A DNA stretch of 64,000 bases from positions 1 through 64,000 of the forward strand of contig NZ_SWMS01000007.1 of the NCBI RefSeq assembly GCF_005146945.1, in the 5' to 3' direction. The notes beneath the pieces were generated by a model. It made no database searches, was not told the DNA's origin, and worked only from the letters and a program-made list of their open reading frames with translations. Shown one piece after another: positions 25,301-33,624 of this stretch. The stretch's first letter is position 1, and every line of letters begins with the position of its first letter. Position numbers and translations under genes: made by a program. This DNA comes from Prauserella endophytica (GTDB lineage: Bacteria; Actinomycetota; Actinomycetes; Mycobacteriales; Pseudonocardiaceae).

Positions 25301-27660
25301 CCGATCTCGACGCCCGCACCCCCGTCCTTGTCGGCGTGGGGCAGTCCTCCGAGCGCATCGGGGAACCCGGCTACCGCGGGCTGTCGGCGGTGGAGCTGGC
25401 CGCCGCGGCCGCTCGGGAGGCGCTCGCCGACACGGGCGCCGAAACCGCGGCGATAGCCGACGCCATCGACACCGTGGCCGGGATCCGGCAGTTCGAGATC
25501 TCCACGCCGGGGGCGTTCGCTCCGCTGGGCCGCTCGGACAACTACCCACGGTCGGTGGCGAACCGGCTCGGCGCGTCGCCGGCGAGGGCGATCCTGGAGG
25601 TCGTGGGCGGGCAGGAACCGCAGCATCTCGTGACCGAGCTGGCCGCCACGATCGCCGGCGGTGGCGCGGAGGTGGCGCTCGCGTTCGGGTCCGAGGCGAT
25701 CTCCACCGTGGCCCACCTGCTCGGCGCGGAGGACAAGCCGGACTTCACCGAGCACGTCGAGGGCAGCCTCGAGGACCGGGGGCTCGGGCTGCGGGGGCTG
25801 GCCACACGGCAGCAGGTGCTGCACGAGCTGATCGACCCACCCACCCAGTATTCGTTGTTCGAGAACGCGCGCAGGGCACGGCTGGGACTGTCGCGTGTGG
25901 ACTATGCCGCGGCGATGGGCGAGTTGTTCGCGCCGTTCAGCAAGATCGCGGCGACCAACCCGCACTCGGCGGCGCCGGTCGAGCGGACCGTGGCCGAGCT
26001 GGTGACGCCGTCGGAGTCGAATCGGCCGATCACCGACCCGTACCCGCGCTACGTCGTCGCGCGCGAGAAGGTGAACCAGGGCGCCGCGGTGCTGGTGATG
26101 TCCGTGGCCGCCGCGCGAAGGCTCGGGATTCCGCGCGAGAAGTGGGTCTTCCTGCACGGGCACGCGGACCTGCGTGAGCGGGACCTGCTGCGGCGGGCGG
26201 ACTTCAGCGCGGCACCTGCCGCCGTGCTGGCCGTGCGGCACGCGCTGGAGGTCGCGGGCATCGATCTCGACGACGTCGCGGCCATGGACCTCTACAGCTG
26301 CTTCCCGATCGCGGTGTTCGCCCTGTGTGACGGGCTCGGCCTCGCGACCGACGACGCACGCGGCCTCACGCTCACCGGCGGCCTGCCGTTCTTCGGCGGC
26401 GCGGGCAACAACTACTCGATGCACGCCATCGCGGAGCTGGTGCAGCGGCTGCGCGAGCAGCCTGGCGCCTACGGACTCATCGGGGCCAACGGCGGACTGC
26501 TGAGCAAGTACTCGGCCGGGGTCTACTCCACGACGCCAACGGAATGGCGGACGAGCCGCGACGCCGAGCTGCAGGCCGGGATCGACGCGGGGGCCGCGCC
26601 CGAGGACGTGATGCACGCCGACGGGTGGGCGACGATCGAGACCTACACCGTGAAGTACGGCCGCGACGGCTCGCGCACGGGCGTGGTGATCGGGCGCCTC
26701 GAGTCCGGTGAGCGGTTCCTGGCCAACACCCTGCGCGGCGACGACGAGATGCTCGACCTGCTCGGCACCGGTGAACCCATCGGGACGAGGGTGTTCGCGC
26801 GCTCGTTCGGCTTCGGCAACCGTGTCACCACGAGCGAGGCGCGGATGGCCGAGCTGTTCCCGCCGAGACCGGCCGTGCTGCGCGAGTCCTACGAGCACGT
26901 GCTGGTGCGCCGCGACGGGCACGTGCTGGAGGTGACGATCAACCGGCCGCAGGCCCGCAACAGCCTGCACCCGGAGGCCAACACCGAGCTCGACGAGATC
27001 TTCGACGCCTACTTCGCCGACGACGAACTGTGGGTCGCGATCCTCACCGGCGCCGGCGAAAAGGCGTTCAGCGCGGGCAACGACCTCGCTCACACCGCGT
27101 CCGGGAAGTCGTTGTGGATGCCCAAGAACGGCTTCGCGGGGCTCACGTCGCGCCGCGAGCTGCCGAAGCCGGTGATCGCGGCGGTGAACGGCTACGCACT
27201 CGGCGGCGGGCTGGAGATCGCGCTCGCCTGCCACCTGGTCGTGGCCGACGCGACGGCGCAGTTCGGGCTCACCGAGGTGAGGGTGGGGCTCGCCGCCGCG
27301 GCGGGCGGGCTGGTGCGGCTGCCGAGGGCGATCCCGAAGGCCGTGGCGACGGAGCTGATCCTCACCGGCAGGCGGATGGGCGTGGACGAGGCGCGCTCGT
27401 ACGGGCTGGTCAACCGGGTGGTGGAGGCGGGCACGGCGCTGGAGGGAGCGCGTGCGCTCGCCGCCGAGATCCTGGAGGGCTCCCCCACCTCGGTTCGCGC
27501 GTCGCTGCGCATGATGGCCGAGACCGAGGGCATCGCTGACACAATCGAGGCCGTGAACCACCCATCGGCAGCGCTCGACGACCTGCTCGTCAGTGAGGAC
27601 ACCATCGAGGGCGTCACCGCCTTCGCCCAGAAACGCCCGCCGCGGTGGCGGAACCGATGA
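25297..27660 (+). CDS. Fusion of a thiolase-like acetyltransferase domain and an enoyl-CoA hydratase
   Basis: 787 residues from GTG 25297 (CAGGAG upstream). Residues 1 to ~520 are a thiolase-superfamily domain of the non-classical acetyl-CoA acetyltransferase type: TPVLVGVGQSSERIG at the start and GGLPFFGGAGNNYSMHAIAE late. The usual CASG nucleophile region instead reads VGGQEPQHLV, with no Cys. Residues ~530-787 are a crotonase: VTINRPQARNSLHPE, ILTGAGEKAFSAGNDLA, IAAVNGYALGGGLEIALA, ending AEGVTAF-like (IEGVTAFAQKRPP). Fusion implies channelling of an acyl-CoA intermediate. It is coupled to the MBL hydrolase upstream and the TetR regulator downstream. Confidence 0.85.
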   Translation: MTDLDARTPVLVGVGQSSERIGEPGYRGLSAVELAAAAAREALADTGAETAAIADAIDTVAGIRQFEISTPGAFAPLGRSDNYPRSVANRLGASPARAILEVVGGQEPQHLVTELAATIAGGGAEVALAFGSEAISTVAHLLGAEDKPDFTEHVEGSLEDRGLGLRGLATRQQVLHELIDPPTQYSLFENARRARLGLSRVDYAAAMGELFAPFSKIAATNPHSAAPVERTVAELVTPSESNRPITDPYPRYVVAREKVNQGAAVLVMSVAAARRLGIPREKWVFLHGHADLRERDLLRRADFSAAPAAVLAVRHALEVAGIDLDDVAAMDLYSCFPIAVFALCDGLGLATDDARGLTLTGGLPFFGGAGNNYSMHAIAELVQRLREQPGAYGLIGANGGLLSKYSAGVYSTTPTEWRTSRDAELQAGIDAGAAPEDVMHADGWATIETYTVKYGRDGSRTGVVIGRLESGERFLANTLRGDDEMLDLLGTGEPIGTRVFARSFGFGNRVTTSEARMAELFPPRPAVLRESYEHVLVRRDGHVLEVTINRPQARNSLHPEANTELDEIFDAYFADDELWVAILTGAGEKAFSAGNDLAHTASGKSLWMPKNGFAGLTSRRELPKPVIAAVNGYALGGGLEIALACHLVVADATAQFGLTEVRVGLAAAAGGLVRLPRAIPKAVATELILTGRRMGVDEARSYGLVNRVVEAGTALEGARALAAEILEGSPTSVRASLRMMAETEGIADTIEAVNHPSAALDDLLVSEDTIEGVTAFAQKRPPRWRNR

Positions 27661-28265
27661 CCGCGTCCGCCTCTCCGCACACCGGCCGGCCCCGTGACCC
27701 GGAGGTGGACCGGCGCATCGCGCTCGCCGCGGTGGAGTTGTTCGGCGAGGCGGGCTGGGCCGGGTTCAGTGTGGAGTCGGTCGCGCGCCTTGCGGGTGTC
27801 GGCAAGGCGTCGATCTACCTGCGCTGGCAGACGAAGGAGAAGCTGCTGCTCGACGCGCTCGCCGCGCACGTCGCGAACGTCGCCGACGCCGACACCGGGA
27901 CGCTGCGGGGCGACCTGGTGGATCTGGCGAGGCAGTTGCTGCGGCTGTACGTGGGAACGAGCCGCAAGGCGGCACTGCGCATGAGCCTGGAGGCGCCGAC
28001 GATCCCCGGACTCGCGCAGCGCTGCGAGGAGCTGCGGCATGCGCAGATCAGGGCCGCGCGCGCGATGGTGAAGCGCGGGATCGCCAGGGGTGAGCTGCCT
28101 GAGGGCACATCGGTGACGCTGCTGCTCGACACCCTGTGCGGCGGCGTCGTCATGCACGTCATGTCGACGCCCGCGCACCTGCAGTCCACGCTGCCAGGGC
28201 AGATCGACACCTACGCCGACCAGCTCGTCGACTTCCTCCTGCGCCCGCCGCTCACGGCTCCCTGA
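27657..28265 (+). CDS. TetR-family transcriptional regulator
   Basis: 202 residues from ATG 27657, overlapping the fusion gene stop (ATGA); an in-frame GTG at 27645 is possible. The DNA-binding domain is RIALAAVELFGEAGWAGFS, then VARLAGVGKASIYLRWQTKE, with the Tyr-Leu-Arg-Trp reading common in this subgroup. The C-terminal ligand domain is helical and unspecific. Position at the end of the MBL/thiolase-crotonase operon suggests it is the local repressor. The last 14 bases overlap the convergent MFS gene. Confidence 0.85.
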   Translation: MTASASPHTGRPRDPEVDRRIALAAVELFGEAGWAGFSVESVARLAGVGKASIYLRWQTKEKLLLDALAAHVANVADADTGTLRGDLVDLARQLLRLYVGTSRKAALRMSLEAPTIPGLAQRCEELRHAQIRAARAMVKRGIARGELPEGTSVTLLLDTLCGGVVMHVMSTPAHLQSTLPGQIDTYADQLVDFLLRPPLTAP

Positions 28266-29472
28266 CGCTGAACCGGCGACTGCTGGGCACCAGGGCCGCC
28301 GCGGCGGGCGCGAGGAAGCACACCAGCGCGCACGCACCGAGCACCGCCGGGGCCCCGAACGCATCCAGCGCGGGCGCGATCAGCGCGAGGCCCACGGGCG
28401 CGAGGCCGTAGGAGAGCAGGAAGTCCAGTGACGAGACGCGGGCCAGCTTGTCGGGCGCGACCTCGCGCTGCGTGGCCGTGAACCACGGGACGTTGAACAG
28501 CTCGATGCCCACACCGGCGAGCACGTAGGCGCCCACGACCACGGCAGGGTGCACGGGCAGCAGCAGGCTCAGCGGCGCGAAGCCGTAGCAGGCGAGCCCG
28601 GCGAGGGCGACCCGGCCCTGCGCGCGGGGGCGCCAGCGCGCGACGAGCAGAGCGCCCGCGAGTGCACCGGCCGTGTAGGCGGTGAGTGCGGCGGCGAGCA
28701 CGGCCTCGGTGTCGTAACGGTCGCGGCTGACCAGCGGCAGCAGCACACCCGTCGCGGAGTAGCCGGTGGCGATCACGGCCGTGAGCGCGCCGAGCCCGGC
28801 GAGTAGCCACGGGTGCCTGCGCGCCTCGCGTACCCCGTCGGCGAACTCGGTGACGAAACGCGCGCGCGTACGGGCGGGCGACGGCGCGTGCGGGGTGACC
28901 CACGGCGGGACCACCGCGGCGATCAGCCACAGCGCACCGGTGGCGATCAGCAGGGCCGCGGTGTCGACCACCGTGGCGAGCAGTGCGGTGAGCGCGGGGG
29001 CGACGAGCGTGGTGACCCGCACGGCGAACGTCTGGGCGGCGTTGGCCTGCTGGCGGCGCGGCTCGTCGACCACTTCGGCGGTGAGCGCCTGGAAGGCGGG
29101 CCTGCATGCGCCCTGACCCGCGCCGACCACGGCCGCGGCGACGGCCATGAGGGCCAGCGACCGGTCGAGCCCCAGCGCGATCAGCGGGGAACCGACGACC
29201 GCGGCGAGCCCGGACCACCACACGACCTTCCTGCGGGAGTAACGGTCGGCGAGCACGCCGCCGACCGGGACGGCGACGAGAAAGCCCGCGGTGCGCGTGG
29301 CCAGCACGAGTCCGAGCCCGGTCGCGCTGAGGGAACGATCGAGCACCGCGAGGCCGAGGATGAACGGTAACGCCCAGGTCGCGAGCCCGGATGCGGTGGT
29401 GCCCGACCAGAGTCGCAGGAACGACGTGTCGCGCAGGACGGATGTGGTCGCCGCGCCGGCTGTCTGTGTCAC
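28252..29472 (-). CDS. MFS transporter, EntS-like exporter
   Basis: 406 residues from GTG 29472 with GGAG upstream. About twelve hydrophobic helices are seen; the loop between helices 2 and 3 reads GGVLADRYSRRKVVWW, the MFS signature. Short, evenly spaced helices and the N-terminus SFLRLWSGTTASGLATWALPF resemble the drug/siderophore exporter (DHA3/EntS) branch. It is divergent from a FecCD-type ABC importer, and a Zur/Fur-like box lies in the shared gap at 29524, so export of a metallophore or metal-linked compound is a reasonable inference. Drug export remains possible. Confidence 0.82.
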   Translation of the reverse strand: MTQTAGAATTSVLRDTSFLRLWSGTTASGLATWALPFILGLAVLDRSLSATGLGLVLATRTAGFLVAVPVGGVLADRYSRRKVVWWSGLAAVVGSPLIALGLDRSLALMAVAAAVVGAGQGACRPAFQALTAEVVDEPRRQQANAAQTFAVRVTTLVAPALTALLATVVDTAALLIATGALWLIAAVVPPWVTPHAPSPARTRARFVTEFADGVREARRHPWLLAGLGALTAVIATGYSATGVLLPLVSRDRYDTEAVLAAALTAYTAGALAGALLVARWRPRAQGRVALAGLACYGFAPLSLLLPVHPAVVVGAYVLAGVGIELFNVPWFTATQREVAPDKLARVSSLDFLLSYGLAPVGLALIAPALDAFGAPAVLGACALVCFLAPAAAALVPSSRRFSVREP

Positions 29473-29523
29473 GGGGTGGTGGCTCCTCCGGGGTCTCGCT
29501 CATTCTGGCACGCACAGGCTAGA

Positions 29524-29538
29524 CGACAATGATTTTCA
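29524..29538. promoter_or_regulatory. Zur-like (Fur-family) operator
   Basis: The 15 bases CGACAATGATTTTCA match 13 of 15 positions of the actinobacterial Zur box as I recall it (TGAAAATGATTTTCA, a 7-1-7 palindrome). A Fur box match is weaker. It lies in the 127-bp gap between the divergent MFS exporter and the FecCD permease and could control both. The assignment is by motif only. Confidence 0.5.
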
Positions 29539-29599
29539 TTTGTAGTATCGCTGCGGCCGGGTGGCGACCATCCGGACAAGTCCACTGTGGAGGATTCGC

Positions 29600-30679
29600 G
29601 TGACGGTGACGGAGGCGGCGCCCGGGGTGGCTCCGCCGGAGAACTCCCGGGCCCGCGGTCCGCTGACCGTGGCGGCTCTGGTGGTCGTGCTGGTGGCGTC
29701 GGCGATCGCCGGGATCTCACTCGGTCCCGCGGTCGTCCCACTGCCGGACACACTCCGCTACCTCGGGGCCGCCCTCACGGGCGGCACGATCGGGCCCGAG
29801 GACGTCACGGGGTACTCGATCATCTGGCAGGTCCGCACGCCACGGGTGCTGCTCGCCATCGTGGTGGGCGCCGGGCTGAGCGTCATCGGCGTCGCGGTGC
29901 AGGCCATGGTGCGCAACGCACTCGCCGACCCGTTCATCCTCGGGGTCTCGTCGGGCGCCTCGGTGGGCGCGAGCGCGGTCGTGTCGTTCGGACTGTTCGC
30001 GAGCCTCGGAATCTACGCGCTGTCGGCGGCCGCGTTCCTGGGCGCGCTCGCCGCGTCCGTGCTGGTGTACGTCGCCGCACACGGCCGGGCCGGGCTCACG
30101 CCGCTGCGGCTCGTGCTCACCGGCGTGGCACTGGCCTACGGCTTCCAGGCGCTGATGAGCGTGATCGTGTTCTTCGCTCCGTTCGGCGAGGCCGCGCGCT
30201 CGGTGCTGTTCTGGCTGCTCGGCAGTCTCGGTGGGGCGGCGTGGGGCTCGCTCCCCATCGCCGCGGCGACCGTCGCGGTGGCCGTCGCCCTGCTGCTGAG
30301 GCAGTCCAGCGCGCTCGACGTGCTGGCGATGGGTGACGAGTCCGCGGCGAGCCTCGGTGTCGACGCGGCGGCCGTGCGCCGCAGGCTGTTCCTGCTCACC
30401 GCCGTGGTCACCGGCGCGCTCGTCGCGGTCAGCGGCGCGGTCGGCTTCGTCGGGCTCGTCATGCCGCACCTCGTGCGCATCCTCGTCGGCGCGAGCCACC
30501 GCCGCGTGCTGGTGATCGCCCCGCTCGCCGGCGCCATCTTCCTGGTGTGGGTGGATCTCGCCTCGCGCACCCTGTTCGCCCCCCGTGAGCTGCCGCTGGG
30601 CGTGATCACGGCGTTGATCGGCGTGCCCGTGTTCGTGACACTGCTGCGCCGCCGCGGCTATCTGTTCGGAGGCCGCTGA
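29600..30679 (+). CDS. FecCD-family ABC transporter permease (iron/zinc complex or metallophore uptake)
   Basis: 359 residues from GTG 29600, set by GGAGG six bases upstream; an earlier in-frame GTG at 29561 lies nearer the operator and lacks a ribosome site. Eight to ten membrane helices with family marks: VRTPRVLLAIVVGAGLSVIG, NALADPFILGVSSGASVGAS, and SGAVGFVGLVMPHLVRIL near the end. It forms the membrane channel with the ATPase that starts one base after its stop, and the lipoprotein downstream. The substrate is a chelated metal or similar; the Zur-like box favours zinc. Confidence 0.9.
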   Translation: MTVTEAAPGVAPPENSRARGPLTVAALVVVLVASAIAGISLGPAVVPLPDTLRYLGAALTGGTIGPEDVTGYSIIWQVRTPRVLLAIVVGAGLSVIGVAVQAMVRNALADPFILGVSSGASVGASAVVSFGLFASLGIYALSAAAFLGALAASVLVYVAAHGRAGLTPLRLVLTGVALAYGFQALMSVIVFFAPFGEAARSVLFWLLGSLGGAAWGSLPIAAATVAVAVALLLRQSSALDVLAMGDESAASLGVDAAAVRRRLFLLTAVVTGALVAVSGAVGFVGLVMPHLVRILVGASHRRVLVIAPLAGAIFLVWVDLASRTLFAPRELPLGVITALIGVPVFVTLLRRRGYLFGGR

Positions 30680-30680
30680 C

Positions 30681-31442
30681 ATGGAGCTGACCCTCGACGC
30701 GGTCTCCGTGGAGATCTCGGGTGCCAGGCTGATCGACGAGCTGAGCCTCAAGGCGGGCGACGGCGAGGTGGTGGGCCTCGTCGGGCCGAACGGCAGCGGC
30801 AAGTCGACCGCGCTGCGCTGCGTGTACCGGGCGCTACGGCCCAGCTCGGGCGCCGTGCTGGTGGACGGAACCGACCTGACGACGCTGTCCATTCGCGACA
30901 GTGCGCGCTCGGTCGCAGCGCTGACTCAGGACGGCACGGCCGATCTCGACTTCACCGTCGCCGAGGTGGTGGCGTTGGGCCGGTTCCCGCACCAGCGCGG
31001 CAACCCGGTGCTGAGCGATCGCGAGCGGGAGCTCTGCGCCGAGGCGATGCGCCGCACGGGCGTCACCCACCTCGCGCGGCGCGGCATCCTGTCGCTCTCC
31101 GGCGGCGAACGCCAGCGCGTGCTCATCGCCCGCGCGCTGGTGCAGGAACCGGAACTCCTCGTGCTCGACGAACCCACCAACCACCTCGACGTGCGGCACC
31201 AGGTCGAGCTGCTCGCGTTCCTGCGCGACTGCGGGCTCACCGTGCTCGTCGCGCTGCACGACCTGAACCTCGCCGCGTCGACGTGCGACCGGCTCGCCGT
31301 GCTGCAGAACGGAACGCTCGTCGAGACCGGGCCACCTGCCGACGTGCTCACGCCGGAGCTGGTGCGGCGCGTGTTCGGCGTGACCCCCACGGTGGTGCGC
31401 CATCCCCGCACCGGTGTCCCCCAGCTGCTCTACACCCTGTAG
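30681..31442 (+). CDS. ABC transporter ATP-binding protein (FepC/BtuD type)
   Basis: 253 residues. Walker A is GPNGSGKST, the Q-loop lies in ALTQDGTADLDFTV, the signature is LSGGERQRVLIARAL, Walker B is LLVLDEPTNHLD, and the H-loop His is in VALHDLNLA. It powers uptake through the FecCD permease, whose stop lies one base upstream. The third gene, the substrate-binding lipoprotein, follows 24 bases later. This is the standard order of metal-chelate importers. Confidence 0.93.
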   Translation: MELTLDAVSVEISGARLIDELSLKAGDGEVVGLVGPNGSGKSTALRCVYRALRPSSGAVLVDGTDLTTLSIRDSARSVAALTQDGTADLDFTVAEVVALGRFPHQRGNPVLSDRERELCAEAMRRTGVTHLARRGILSLSGGERQRVLIARALVQEPELLVLDEPTNHLDVRHQVELLAFLRDCGLTVLVALHDLNLAASTCDRLAVLQNGTLVETGPPADVLTPELVRRVFGVTPTVVRHPRTGVPQLLYTL

Positions 31443-31466
31443 TCCCCGACAAGGAAGGCCGTCCCC

Positions 31467-32459
31467 GTGAACCGGCTCCCCGCCACATTGTCCGCGCTGC
31501 TCGCCGCCGGCCTGCTCGCCACCGCGTGCGGCGCCGACGTAGCGCCGCAGGCCAAGCAGGGCCCGAAGCCCGTGACGATCGAGAACTGCGGCGAGCGCAT
31601 CACCTATCCCCGGCCGGAGCGCGCTGTCGCCTACGACATGAGCAGCACAGAGAAGATGTTCGCGCTCGGCCTCGCCGACCGCATGCGCGGCATGGTCATG
31701 CCCAGCACCGCCGACCCCGCGGTCGAGCGGTCCCCGTACCTGCGGGACTACCGGTCGGTGGAGACGTTGTCCACCGACGTGCTGAGCTTCGAGACTGTGG
31801 TCGCCGCCGAGGCCGACTGGGTGCTGGCGGGCTGGAACTCCGGCTTCAGCGAGGAGCGGGGCATCACCCCCGCCCGGCTCGACGAGGTCGGCATCCGCAG
31901 CTACCAGCACACGGAGAGCTGCTTCAACTACGGCGACCGGCCCGTGAAGGTGCCTCCGCTTGAGGCGCTCTACACGGACCTGCGCCAGATCGGGCAGATC
32001 TTCGGCGTCCCCGACCGTGCGGAGGAGCTCGTCGCCGATCTCGAACAGCGGGCGTCCACATTGGAGGGGAACCGGCCCGAGGGCGAGCCCGCGCGGGTGT
32101 TCATCTACGACTCGGGAACCGACCAGCCGTTCACCTCTGGCGGGCAGGGCGCGCCCGACGTGATCGTCTCCCTCGCCGGAGGGCGCAACATCTTCGGCGA
32201 CCTAGCCGAGCGGTGGACCACGGTCGGCTGGGAGCCGGTGGTGGAGGCACAGCCCGAGGTGATCGCCGTGGTGGACTACGGCGACCAGCCGGTGCAGGAG
32301 AAGATCGCGTTCCTCAAGTCGTTCCCGCCGCTGGCCGACTCCCCCGCCGTGCGGAACAACCGCTTCCACGTCCTCGACTACGGCGAGGCCGTGAGCGGAC
32401 CGCGCAACCTCGACGCCGCCGAGAAGCTCGCCGAGTACCTGCGCTCCATCGGCCGCTGA
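31467..32459 (+). CDS. ABC transporter substrate-binding lipoprotein (metal complex, FepB-like)
   Basis: 330 residues from GTG 31467. The N-terminal signal LSALLAAGLLATACG has a lipobox-like LATAC, so it should be anchored outside the membrane. The body is a class III (helical backbone) binding protein: VTIENCGERITYPRPERAVAY, LALGLADRM-like helix, LAGWNSGFSEERG, and AGGRNIFGDLAERWTTVGWE. The conserved ENCG Cys and Trp-Asn-Ser motif are shared with actinobacterial proteins that some pipelines label F420-0 or iron transporters; no cofactor gene nearby supports that label. It completes the FecCD importer. Confidence 0.88.
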   Translation: MNRLPATLSALLAAGLLATACGADVAPQAKQGPKPVTIENCGERITYPRPERAVAYDMSSTEKMFALGLADRMRGMVMPSTADPAVERSPYLRDYRSVETLSTDVLSFETVVAAEADWVLAGWNSGFSEERGITPARLDEVGIRSYQHTESCFNYGDRPVKVPPLEALYTDLRQIGQIFGVPDRAEELVADLEQRASTLEGNRPEGEPARVFIYDSGTDQPFTSGGQGAPDVIVSLAGGRNIFGDLAERWTTVGWEPVVEAQPEVIAVVDYGDQPVQEKIAFLKSFPPLADSPAVRNNRFHVLDYGEAVSGPRNLDAAEKLAEYLRSIGR

Positions 32460-32479
32460 CCCACCGAGAGGAGGCAGCT

Positions 32480-32691
32480 GTGGGCACGATCGGCCGGCCG
32501 CCACCGCCGCTTCCGGCCGAACAGATCATCGCGCTCAACCAGCCGAAGGCCGACCCGCACACCCTCCGGGCCTACGAGTGGAACGGTGGACGTTCGACGT
32601 GCCGCCGGGCGTGTTCCTGCCCGGAGCGACGAGCCGCGTGATCCACGAGCGCGTGCTCGACGGGCGCATCGAGGTGCGCGGCCGCGAGTGA
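32480..32691 (+). pseudogene. Frameshifted, truncated N-terminus of a probable SAM-dependent methyltransferase
   Basis: GTG 32480 follows GAGAGGAGG and opens LPAEQIIALNQPKADPHTLR. The frame breaks after EWNG at 32585-32587. One base lower, a second frame continues WTFDVPPGVFLPGATSRVIH, then ERVLDGRIEVRGRE and a stop at 32691. Adding one base at the break gives one continuous, sensible chain of about 70 residues. I recall this wording from the start of an uncharacterised actinobacterial methyltransferase family; the remaining ~200 residues are missing. It follows the metal importer, so it may once have belonged to that operon. The identification is moderate. Confidence 0.5.
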
Positions 32692-32845
32692 GCGACGATT
32701 CCCGCCGTGGTGCGCAACGTGTGCGCCGGCGCCGGCGTCCACGCGGGACGAGCTTGCGCTGCCGTGGTCACGCATGGCCTGCGGCCGCGCTTCGTTCCCG
32801 TGACCTGCGCGTACGCGGGCGGGCACGGACCGCTACCGTTGAGGG

Positions 32846-33496
32846 GTGCGCGTGCTGGTCACGGAGGACGACGAGAACCTCAGGGTGGCCGTCGAGGCTT
32901 CGCTGCGCGGCGCCGGCTTCGCCGTCGACGCGGCCACCGACCTCCCCGAGGCGGACGAGGCGCTGGCCGTCAACGCCTATGACGGAGCCGTGTTCGACCG
33001 GATGCTGCCGTCGGGCGACGCGCTGCGGTACGTCGAACACCGCCGGCGGGCCGGGTGGCCCGTGCCCGTGCTGTTCCTGACCGCGCGCGACGCGGTGACC
33101 GACCGGATCGCGGGGCTGCGGTGGGGCGACGACTACCTCGTGAAGCCGTTCGCGGTCGCCGAGCTCGTCGCGCGGGTGCGCAGCCTCTGCCGCCGCGGTG
33201 CCACGTTGCCCGCGCCGGTGCTGCGGGCCGGGGATCTCGAGCTCGACACGGGGCGGCACGAGGCGCGCCGCGCCGGCACGCTGCTGACCCTGACAACCAA
33301 GGAGTTCCTGGTGCTGGAGCGGCTGGTCGCGAAGGGCGGGCCGGTGCCGAGGGCCGAGCTGATCGCCGCGGCGTGGGACGAGCTGGTGCCGCCGGCTTCG
33401 AACGTGCTGGAGGTGCTCATCGCGCAGCTTCGCCGCAAGCTGGGACCGCCGCCGGTGCTGCACACCGTGCGCGGTGTCGGCTACGTGCTCAGGTGA
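32846..33496 (+). CDS. OmpR/PhoB-family response regulator, orphan
   Basis: 216 residues from GTG 32846, close to leaderless. The receiver domain has the acidic pair TEDDE, the phospho-acceptor in VFDRMLPSGD, the switch Thr in FLTARD and Lys in YLVKPFA, so it should be phosphorylatable. Phe-Asp-Arg around the acceptor and LRWGDDYLVKP (no Ala-Asp) deviate slightly from the norm. The winged helix (LTTKEFLVLERLVAKGG, then LEVLIAQLRRKLG and VHTVRGVGYVLR-like end) is standard. No histidine kinase gene is adjacent, and a long-form hairpin repeat follows directly. Its partner kinase must lie elsewhere. Confidence 0.88.
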   Translation: MRVLVTEDDENLRVAVEASLRGAGFAVDAATDLPEADEALAVNAYDGAVFDRMLPSGDALRYVEHRRRAGWPVPVLFLTARDAVTDRIAGLRWGDDYLVKPFAVAELVARVRSLCRRGATLPAPVLRAGDLELDTGRHEARRAGTLLTLTTKEFLVLERLVAKGGPVPRAELIAAAWDELVPPASNVLEVLIAQLRRKLGPPPVLHTVRGVGYVLR

Positions 33497-33503
33497 GGTG
33501 ACG

Positions 33504-33613
33504 GCAGTGAAGGCCACCATGCCTGCGTTGAATCGAACACCGCGGCGCGCCAGCGTCTCCGTTCGGGTGGTGGTGGGAGACGGGTGGGCGCAGTGAAGGT
33601 GGCCTTCACCGCG
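33504..33613. repeat. Dispersed hairpin repeat, long form 1 (with internal insert)
   Basis: The left arm starts GCAGTGAAGGCCACC at 33504 and the right arm GTGAAGGTGGCCTTCACC ends at 33613. Between them is an insert from about 33529 to 33588 containing ATCGAACACCGCGGCGCG and GGGTGGTGGTGGGAGACGGG. The same insert in inverted orientation is found in the copy at 63299. It lies between the convergent response regulator and HATPase genes. Confidence 0.85.
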
Positions 33614-33624
33614 GACGGGGTGAC

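Noticed and set aside
24370-27561. Very long open frame (over 1000 codons) on the minus strand opposite the MBL and thiolase-crotonase genes
   Set aside because: It is the antisense shadow of GC-rich genes; composition is Arg/His/Val-rich with no recognisable domain, and the plus strand holds clear families.
29526-29544. Fur or IdeR box instead of Zur box
   Set aside because: Fur consensus agrees at about 13 of 19 positions and the IdeR pattern does not fit; the Zur match is better.
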